A stretch of 64,000 nt of DNA from positions 1 through 64,000 of the forward strand of contig NZ_WSRZ01000002.1 in the NCBI RefSeq assembly GCF_009828585.1, written 5' to 3'. Both the position numbers and the translations under genes were made by a program. This DNA is from Shewanella litoralis (GTDB taxonomy: Bacteria; Pseudomonadota; Gammaproteobacteria; Enterobacterales; Shewanellaceae). Below, one piece after another: positions 58,225 to 64,000 of this stretch (the first letter of the stretch is position 1; every line of letters begins with the position of its first letter). The notes under the pieces are model-generated. The model was not told the DNA's origin. It made no database searches and saw only the letters and a program-made list of their open reading frames with translations.

Positions 58225-60612
58225 ATGAAATTCAGTGAATCTTGGCTTCGTGAATGGGTTAACCCATCGGTAAGTCGTGACGCATTATCACACCAAATTA
58301 CTATGGCTGGTCTTGAAGTTGACGGCGTAGACCCAGTAGCGGCTGATTTTAGCGGCGTGATTATTGGTGAAGTGGTTGAATGTGGTCAGCACCCAGATGC
58401 TGACAAACTACGTGTAACTAAAATCAATGTGGGTGGCGATGAGCTTATCGACATCGTCTGTGGCGCACCAAACTGCCGTTTAGGCTTAAAAGTTGCGGTT
58501 GCTATGGTGGGCGCAGTATTGCCTGGTGATTTTAAAATCAAAAAAGCCAAATTACGTGGTCAACCATCAATGGGCATGCTTTGCTCATACGGTGAACTTG
58601 GTATCGATATCGAAAGCGATGGCATTATTGAGCTACCAACAGATGCGCCACTTGGTGTAAATGTGCGTGAGTTTTTACAATTAGATGATGCCATCATTGA
58701 TGTTGACTTAACGGCTAACCGTGCAGATTGCCTAGGCATGGCAGGTCTTGCGCGCGAAGTGGGCGTGTTAAACCGTCAAGCAGTGACCGAGCCAACATGG
58801 CAAGCTGCAGATGCAACAATTGATGCACCATTTAGCATCAATGTGGTTGCGCCTGATTTGTGTCCACGTTATTTAGGCCGAGTGGTTAAAAACATCAATG
58901 TGAAAGCCGCTACGCCGTTATGGATGCAAGAAAAATTACGTCGCAGTGGCATTCGTTCAATCGACCCGATTGTCGATATTACCAACTATGTGTTGATTGA
59001 ATTCGGTCAACCTATGCACGCGTTTGACTTAAACACCTTAAACGGCGGTATTACCGTGCGTTTAGCTGACGGCGTTGAAAAGTTAACCTTGCTTGACGGT
59101 AACGAAATCACCATTCCTAACGACACTTTAGTGATTGCCGACGACAAACAGGCCGTTGCACTTGCAGGTGTATTTGGCGGCGAAAGTACTGGCGTGAATG
59201 AAAGCACCCAAAATATCTTATTAGAGTGCGCATTTTTTGCACCACTTGCCATTATGGGTAAATCTCGTCGTTTAGGCTTACACACAGATGCCTCACACCG
59301 TTTTGAGCGTGGTGTAGACCCCCAGCTACAACATAAAGTAATGGATCGCGCTACACGCCTTGTACTTGATATTTGTGGCGGTGAAGCTGGCCAGGTGGTT
59401 GAAGCTGTCTCTGCTGAACATTTGCCAAAAGCGGCCAACATTACTTTACGTCGTAATAAGTTAGACAAAACGTTAGGTCATCATATTCCTGATGCTGATA
59501 TTGTTGATATTTTACAGCGTTTAGGCTTTAACGTTGAAGCGGCTAATGATGCATGGCAGGTCACAACTGCAACGTACCGCTTTGATATGGCGATTGAAGA
59601 AGATTTAATCGAAGAAGTGGCGCGTATTTACGGCTACAACAATATCCCTAACACCGCGCCACAAGCAGCGCTTACTATGCCAGATCACAAAGAAGCGGAC
59701 ATTTCGCTTAAGCGTGTTCGTAGCATTTTTGTTGCGAGAGGTTTCCAAGAAGCAGTGACCTACAGCTTTGTTGACCCTAAAATGCAAAATTTAGTGCATC
59801 CAGGTCAAGAAGCCATGGTGTTACCAAACCCAATTTCAATCGAAATGTCGGCAATGCGTTTGTCTATGTTCACTGGGTTATTAACTGCTGTAGGGTATAA
59901 TCAGAGTCGCCAACAAGGTCGAGTAAGATTATTTGAGACCGGTTTACGCTTTGTTCCTGATGCACAAGCAGATTCTGGCGTTCGTCAGCAAGCCATGCTG
60001 GGCGCGGTTATTTCAGGTGTACAAAACGAAGAACATTGGTCAATGGAGTCGAAAACTGTCGACTTCTTTGATTTAAAAGGTGATTTAGAAGCAATTCTCG
60101 GCTTGACAGTTGCCGCTTCAGAATTTAGTTTTAAAGGGGCAACACATCCTGCGCTGCATCCAGGTCAATGTGCTGAAATATTACGAAATAATCGAGTCAT
60201 TGGTTACATCGGCGCTATCCATCCTAGTTTGGAAAAGCCGTTTGGACTCAATGGCAAAACAATTGTTTTTGAGTTAGAACTGGATGCATTATTGCACGCC
60301 CGTTTGCCGCTAGCCCAAGCTGTATCTAAGTTTCCTGCTAACCGTCGCGACATAGCGCTAGTAGTAGACGAAGCAGTTTCTGCAACTGATGTTATGAATT
60401 TGATAAGAAAAGTTGGCGAAAATCAGTTGGTTGGCTTAAACTTGTTCGATGTATACCAAGGTAAAGGTGTTGAGGCTGGCAAAAAGAGCCTCGCTATCGC
60501 ACTTACATTACAAGACACTACTCGTACACTTGAAGAAAAAGATATTACCGAAACTATGGATTCAGTATTATCTGCTCTAAAGACCGAGTTCAACGCATCG
60601 TTGAGGGATTAA
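58225..60612 (+). CDS. pheT: Phenylalanyl-tRNA synthetase beta subunit
   Basis: 795 residues, the family length. Domains in order: tRNA-binding OB fold (about 39-150; [20 protein letters not shown]), the B3/B4 editing domain (about 210-395), B5 (about 400-470; [18 protein letters not shown]), a class-II-like core, and the C-terminal anticodon-binding FDX-ACB domain ([14 protein letters not shown]). It clears Tyr-tRNA(Phe). ihfA follows within four bases, as in E. coli. Confidence 0.95.
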   Translation: MKFSESWLREWVNPSVSRDALSHQITMAGLEVDGVDPVAADFSGVIIGEVVECGQHPDADKLRVTKINVGGDELIDIVCGAPNCRLGLKVAVAMVGAVLPGDFKIKKAKLRGQPSMGMLCSYGELGIDIESDGIIELPTDAPLGVNVREFLQLDDAIIDVDLTANRADCLGMAGLAREVGVLNRQAVTEPTWQAADATIDAPFSINVVAPDLCPRYLGRVVKNINVKAATPLWMQEKLRRSGIRSIDPIVDITNYVLIEFGQPMHAFDLNTLNGGITVRLADGVEKLTLLDGNEITIPNDTLVIADDKQAVALAGVFGGESTGVNESTQNILLECAFFAPLAIMGKSRRLGLHTDASHRFERGVDPQLQHKVMDRATRLVLDICGGEAGQVVEAVSAEHLPKAANITLRRNKLDKTLGHHIPDADIVDILQRLGFNVEAANDAWQVTTATYRFDMAIEEDLIEEVARIYGYNNIPNTAPQAALTMPDHKEADISLKRVRSIFVARGFQEAVTYSFVDPKMQNLVHPGQEAMVLPNPISIEMSAMRLSMFTGLLTAVGYNQSRQQGRVRLFETGLRFVPDAQADSGVRQQAMLGAVISGVQNEEHWSMESKTVDFFDLKGDLEAILGLTVAASEFSFKGATHPALHPGQCAEILRNNRVIGYIGAIHPSLEKPFGLNGKTIVFELELDALLHARLPLAQAVSKFPANRRDIALVVDEAVSATDVMNLIRKVGENQLVGLNLFDVYQGKGVEAGKKSLAIALTLQDTTRTLEEKDITETMDSVLSALKTEFNASLRD

Positions 60613-60615
60613 AGT

Positions 60616-60915
60616 ATGGCACTTACCAAAGCCGAAATGGCAGAACATCTTTTTGAAACGTTAGGCATTAACAAACGTGTAGCCAAAGAGATGGTTGAGT
60701 CTTTTTTTGAAGAAATTCGAGAAGCACTCGAAAATGGTGAGCAGGTCAAGTTATCTGGCTTTGGCAACTTTGACCTTAGGGACAAGAATCAAAGACCGGG
60801 AAGGAACCCGAAAACTGGTGAAGATATTCCCATTTCTGCACGTCGTGTTGTGACCTTCCGTCCTGGACAGAAGTTAAAATCACGCGTTGAAGCGGCAAAT
60901 TCGGGTAAGAAATAG
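60616..60915 (+). CDS. ihfA: Integration host factor alpha subunit
   Basis: 99 residues. The helical dimerisation body is followed by the beta arm with [20 protein letters not shown], including the Pro that intercalates into DNA. It partners IhfB to bend DNA about 160 degrees. The sequence [20 protein letters not shown]-like start ([14 protein letters not shown]) and pheT linkage distinguish it from HU. The pheS-pheT-ihfA operon ends at the next terminator. Confidence 0.95.
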   Translation: MALTKAEMAEHLFETLGINKRVAKEMVESFFEEIREALENGEQVKLSGFGNFDLRDKNQRPGRNPKTGEDIPISARRVVTFRPGQKLKSRVEAANSGKK

Positions 60916-60960
60916 ATCACTGGTTAATACGCCAAATCCGTTTACTGGATCTGTATTACT

Positions 60961-60990
60961 AAGAGCCACTCTTTATTGAGTGGCTCTTTT
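60961..60990 (+). terminator. Intrinsic terminator after ihfA
   Basis: AAGAGCCACTC pairs with GAGTGGCTCTT around TTTATT, followed by TTG and a T-run. Confidence 0.9.
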
Positions 60991-61078
60991 GTTTTTGAGT
61001 TTGCCAAAGCCTTGGTATAATCCTAGATATCAACCTTAAGTGTGTATTGTTCGTGCACGTTAATTTGGAGTGTTCCTT

Positions 61079-62014
61079 TTGTCTCGAGAAGCAAAACATT
61101 TTGATACCCGCTTTAAAATGGCCTTATTACATCCGCGTTTTTGGCTGACATGGTTAGCCATAGCGATATTGTTTTTATTTGGTATTTTACCCGCCAGTGT
61201 GCGCGATCCTATTGCCAGATTTTTAGCGGTCATTGTGATGAAAATAGCCAAAAAGCCCATCAATATTGCCCGAATTAACATCAGTCATTGTTTTCCGGAA
61301 ATGTCAGAAGCAGAAGTTGCAGAGTTAGTTAAGCAAAATGTGAAGATGTTTGTGTTGGTGCTGCTTTCACAAGCGGAATTACTGTTTAGATCTACGGCTC
61401 ATTTAAAGCGTCGTATCCAAATGAATGGCTTTGAGCACGTCAAAGCGGCCAGAGATGCTGGTCAACCTATTATTTTTATTATGCCTCACGTGTGGCCAAT
61501 GGAATACGCTGGGCTGCGTGTCAACATGGAAATTCCCTTAGTAACGATGGCAAAAGCACATCGTAACGGTTTGTTTAACTGGTTTAGTAATCTTATGCGC
61601 ACCAGCCAAAATGGCCGTGTATACATGCGTGAAGCTGGGATCCGCGCGTTATTAGCTGAACTTAAAAAAGATAACAGCTTCTTTTATTTACCCGATGAAG
61701 ATTTAGGACCAGATAAAAGCGTATTTACGCCGTTTTTAGGTACAGTCAAAGCGACATTACCCGTAGTAGGTCGCCTTGCTCAAGCAGGCAATGCACAAGT
61801 GATGCCTGTAAAAATTGGCTATAATGAACAAGATAAGCAATTTATTATGACGGTAATGCCTGCGATAGATCCACAAGATATGGCAGGTAAAGAAAACGAA
61901 GCCTTGGCATTAAACAAAGCGGTTGAGCAGGTGATTAAAGCTTACCCAGAACAATACATGTGGTTTTTAAAGCTACTTAAAACTCGTCCACCGGGTGAGC
62001 AGCGCTTTTACTAA
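61079..62014 (+). CDS. Lipid A late acyltransferase (LpxL/LpxM family)
   Basis: 311 residues from a TTG eight bases after GGAG; a GTG three codons upstream (61070) overlaps that site. An N-terminal signal anchor (about 20-40) is followed by the HtrB acyltransferase fold with the catalytic His/Glu pair H-x4-E in IMPHVWPMEYAG, MAKAHRNGLFNWF, and the basic patch ARINISHCFPEMS. It adds a laurate- or myristate-type secondary acyl chain to Kdo2-lipid A. LpxM is somewhat more likely than LpxL from the HPRFW-type N-terminus, but this is not certain. mscS-like gene follows after 75 bp. Confidence 0.85.
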   Translation: MSREAKHFDTRFKMALLHPRFWLTWLAIAILFLFGILPASVRDPIARFLAVIVMKIAKKPINIARINISHCFPEMSEAEVAELVKQNVKMFVLVLLSQAELLFRSTAHLKRRIQMNGFEHVKAARDAGQPIIFIMPHVWPMEYAGLRVNMEIPLVTMAKAHRNGLFNWFSNLMRTSQNGRVYMREAGIRALLAELKKDNSFFYLPDEDLGPDKSVFTPFLGTVKATLPVVGRLAQAGNAQVMPVKIGYNEQDKQFIMTVMPAIDPQDMAGKENEALALNKAVEQVIKAYPEQYMWFLKLLKTRPPGEQRFY

Positions 62015-62089
62015 TACGCACATTACTAAGTGTTAAAGGTGCGCTAACAAGCTCAACAATACTAATTATAAAAATAAAAAGAGGTTTAT

Positions 62090-62959
62090 ATGGATTTTAA
62101 CGAATTGTTATCTGCCTTATCGTTTGTGGTATTCACCTACGACAATAGTCCGATTACCTTGCTGCAATTGTTGCAAGTGCCGCTATACATCTTTTTGGCC
62201 TGGTTTGTCGTTAGCAGGGCTGGGCGATTAATTGTCAAAGCGCTTAAACGTCGTAATGTTGGAGCTGATGCGATTCATTTATTTACCCGCATGTACTTTA
62301 TTATCAGTATTGCGGTGCTGGTATTTACCAGTATGGAGATTTTAAATATTCCATTAACCGCATTTGCGTTTGTGTCTGGTGCGATAGCCATTGGTGTAGG
62401 TTTTGGTGCGCAAAATATCATTAACAACTTTATCAGTGGTTGGATTTTAATGTGGGAGCGACCCATTCGTATTGGCGACTTTTTAGAAGTGGGTGAGGCG
62501 CGGGGAGTAGTTGAGTGTATTAATACTCGCTCAACGTTAATTCGTCGTAACGATGGTGTACACATGTTGGTGCCAAATAGCCAATTACTTGAAAACACGG
62601 TGACCAACTGGACCTTAATTGATAAAAACGCCCGTACCTTTATCCGTGTTGGTGTGGCTTATGGCTCTGATGTGATTAAAGTGCGCGATTTAATCTATCA
62701 AGTCATTGGTGAGCGCGATGATATTTTGCCACAACCTAAACCGTTAGTGTTGTTTGAAGACTTTGGCGATAACGCACTTATTTTTGACTTAATCTTTTGG
62801 GTGAGTGCGGTATCTGAAACAGATATTCGCCGTCGTCGCAGCGAAATTCGCTTTAGAATGTATGAGTTGTTTAATGAGCATCAAGTGGTGATAGCTTACC
62901 CACAACGTGATTTACATGTAGATGGCAACCTAACCATTACTCAAAGCCATAAAAACTAA
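62090..62959 (+). CDS. MscS-family mechanosensitive channel
   Basis: 289 residues: three or four membrane helices (about 25-45, 65-90, 93-120) in which helix 3 carries the Gly/Ala-rich pore pattern GAIAIGVGFGAQNIINNFIS, then the MscS beta domain (ERPIRIGDFLEVGEARGVVE; LVPNSQLLENTVTNW) and an alpha/beta vestibule. It releases solutes on hypo-osmotic shock. A C-terminal DLHVDGNLTI ending is common to the family. AAGAGG precedes the ATG. Confidence 0.9.
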   Translation: MDFNELLSALSFVVFTYDNSPITLLQLLQVPLYIFLAWFVVSRAGRLIVKALKRRNVGADAIHLFTRMYFIISIAVLVFTSMEILNIPLTAFAFVSGAIAIGVGFGAQNIINNFISGWILMWERPIRIGDFLEVGEARGVVECINTRSTLIRRNDGVHMLVPNSQLLENTVTNWTLIDKNARTFIRVGVAYGSDVIKVRDLIYQVIGERDDILPQPKPLVLFEDFGDNALIFDLIFWVSAVSETDIRRRRSEIRFRMYELFNEHQVVIAYPQRDLHVDGNLTITQSHKN

Positions 62960-62982
62960 CTGTTGACCATTTTAAAACAATA

Positions 62983-63007
62983 AAAAAGACGCCGCGGCGT
63001 CTTTTTT
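62983..63007. terminator. Bidirectional terminator mscS / hisIE
   Basis: AAAAAAGACGCC and GGCGTCTTTTTT form a near-complete palindrome around CGCG-type centre bases, between convergent genes. Confidence 0.9.
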
Positions 63008-63039
63008 GTTGTTTATTTAGCAGCATGGCTAAATGGATG

Positions 63040-63663
63040 TTATTTGCTGGCTTTAGTGTGACGATCCAACAAATTTTTATTGATATCAGCCATTGATAGT
63101 CCTTGGTCTTCAAGTAGCACGATTAAGTGATACATCAGATCAGAGGCTTCATTGACCAGCTCTTCTTTGTCGTGAGTGGCTGCAGCAAGTGCGGTTTCAA
63201 GGCCTTCTTCACCGACTTTTTGGGCAATACGCTTAGTACCACGTTCAAATAATGATGCGGTATAGCTTGAGTCAGCACTTTGGCCTTTACGTGAAATAAT
63301 CAAATTGGTCAGATTATCAATAAAAGGGTGCGCGTTACCGTCTTTCCAGCAGCTTTCTGTGCCTGTGTGGCAGGTTGGGCCGTTTGGAATGACTTGCACT
63401 AAAAAGCTGTCGTTGTCGCAGTCTTTGTCGATAGCGATAAGGTCGAGTGTGTTACCTGAGGTTTCACCTTTGGTCCATAAACGCTGCTTAGAGCGGCTAA
63501 AAAAAGTGACTTGCTTAGTGGCTAGGGTTTTTTCTAGCGCGGCCTGGTCCATGTAACCAAGCATGAGTACTTTGCCGGTTAGGTGATGTTGAACAACTGC
63601 AGGGATAAGCCCCTGTTGTTTGTCCCAATCTACGCTTGTGCTGTCAAATACGATATCAGTCAT
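63040..63663 (-). CDS. hisI: Bifunctional phosphoribosyl-AMP cyclohydrolase / phosphoribosyl-ATP pyrophosphatase
   Basis: 207 residues: HisI cyclohydrolase first (about 1-115), with [16 protein letters not shown], the Mg/Zn loop [11 protein letters not shown], and Cys ligands in [12 protein letters not shown]; then HisE pyrophosphatase (about 120-205) with [20 protein letters not shown] and [13 protein letters not shown]. It performs steps two and three of histidine synthesis. It is the last gene of the his operon, 24 bp after hisF. Confidence 0.94.
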   Translation of the reverse strand: MTDIVFDSTSVDWDKQQGLIPAVVQHHLTGKVLMLGYMDQAALEKTLATKQVTFFSRSKQRLWTKGETSGNTLDLIAIDKDCDNDSFLVQVIPNGPTCHTGTESCWKDGNAHPFIDNLTNLIISRKGQSADSSYTASLFERGTKRIAQKVGEEGLETALAAATHDKEELVNEASDLMYHLIVLLEDQGLSMADINKNLLDRHTKASK

Positions 63664-63687
63664 TGAGGTTCTCTTTTTTCGGCAACG

Positions 63688-64000
63688 TTATAAACGAATG
63701 GCGATGTGATTGGCGTGTAAGTATTGCTTTAATTCGCCAATATCAATAATGCCTTTGTGGAATACACTTGCCGCTAATGCGGCGTCGACTTTGGCAAGTT
63801 CAAACACGTCTTTAAAGTGTTCCATGGTGCCGGCACCACCTGAAGCAATTAATGGTACATCACAAATAGCGCGTATCATGCTGAGTTGTTTGATGTCGTA
63901 ACCGCCACGCACGCCGTCTTGGTTCATGACGTTAAGCACAATTTCACCACAACCGCGTTTTTGCACTTCTTCAACCCAGTCTTGAGTATACCATTGGGTA
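63688..64000 (-). CDS. hisF: Imidazole glycerol phosphate synthase cyclase subunit (C-terminal part)
   Basis: The reading frame enters from the right edge (…[20 protein letters not shown]) and ends at 63688, so about 104 C-terminal residues are seen. [14 protein letters not shown] and [19 protein letters not shown] are typical of the HisF TIM barrel, including the phosphate loop ASGGAG. With HisH it makes the imidazole ring and AICAR. The N-terminus lies outside the window. Confidence 0.93.
   Translation of the reverse strand, partial: TQWYTQDWVEEVQKRGCGEIVLNVMNQDGVRGGYDIKQLSMIRAICDVPLIASGGAGTMEHFKDVFELAKVDAALAASVFHKGIIDIGELKQYLHANHIAIRL

Overview
This is a 64 kb chromosomal segment of a gammaproteobacterium, most likely a Shewanella or a close relative. 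The reasons are the AT-leaning codon use, the ydbH-ynbE-ydbL, pheST-ihfA and ilvIH arrangements, a DUF3802 protein, and a complete 'proteobacterial dedicated sortase' (Pds) locus of the kind known from marine Gammaproteobacteria. No rRNA, tRNA or CRISPR array was recognised. Genus-level assignment is inference.

Layout. 1-2.4 kb: the 5' end of an ISAs1-family element running off the left edge, a 1.3 kb patchwork of direct and tandem repeats, and a truncated second copy of the same element. 2.5-8.7 kb: housekeeping and stress genes (GST, tRNA hydroxylase trhO, Hsp70-like yegD, creA, metC). 8.8-15.5 kb: the Pds locus. A divergent regulator/kinase pair (pdsR-pdsS) faces an operon for an OmpA-like protein (pdsO), a VIT/vWA sortase substrate with an LPQTA tail, and a class GN sortase. 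15.6-21.1 kb: a membrane-bound CadC/TolB-like regulator divergent from a TonB-dependent receptor, with three 11-bp direct repeats and an orphan intrinsic terminator between them. 21.2-29.5 kb: LysR, MATE, quinone oxidoreductase, crotonase, SDR, a DUF465 gene broken by an in-frame stop, and a KefF/KefC pair, suggestive of electrophile or quinone stress. 29.6-31.8 kb: ilvIH. 32-36.3 kb: Bcr/CflA and SulP transporters and an Fe(II)/2OG dioxygenase. 36.7-45.7 kb: a secreted protein of unknown function, the YdbH envelope lipid-transport set, cdd, sbcB, rlmA and a cold-shock gene. 45.8-49.8 kb: a heptanucleotide repeat array, an ABC-2 exporter, yceH and cvfB. 50-53.3 kb: speA followed by an AdoMet decarboxylase of the eukaryotic sequence class. 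53.5-56.7 kb: pdxH, a frameshifted yaiI, a YceI protein, DUF3802, and a secreted protein with two retropepsin-like DTGA domains. 57-64 kb: pheS-pheT-ihfA, a late lipid A acyltransferase, an MscS channel, and the end of the his operon (hisIE, partial hisF).

Functional links. The sortase locus is self-contained: sensor, regulator, one probable substrate, its transpeptidase and an envelope partner. SpeA makes agmatine from arginine and the AdoMet decarboxylase makes the aminopropyl donor, so the two adjacent genes feed polyamine synthesis. The YdbH/YnbE/YdbL set and the LpxL/M-type acyltransferase serve the outer membrane. Three genes look recently damaged or unstable: DUF465, yaiI, and an ORF containing the 7-bp array. 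Sequencing error cannot be excluded for the first two.
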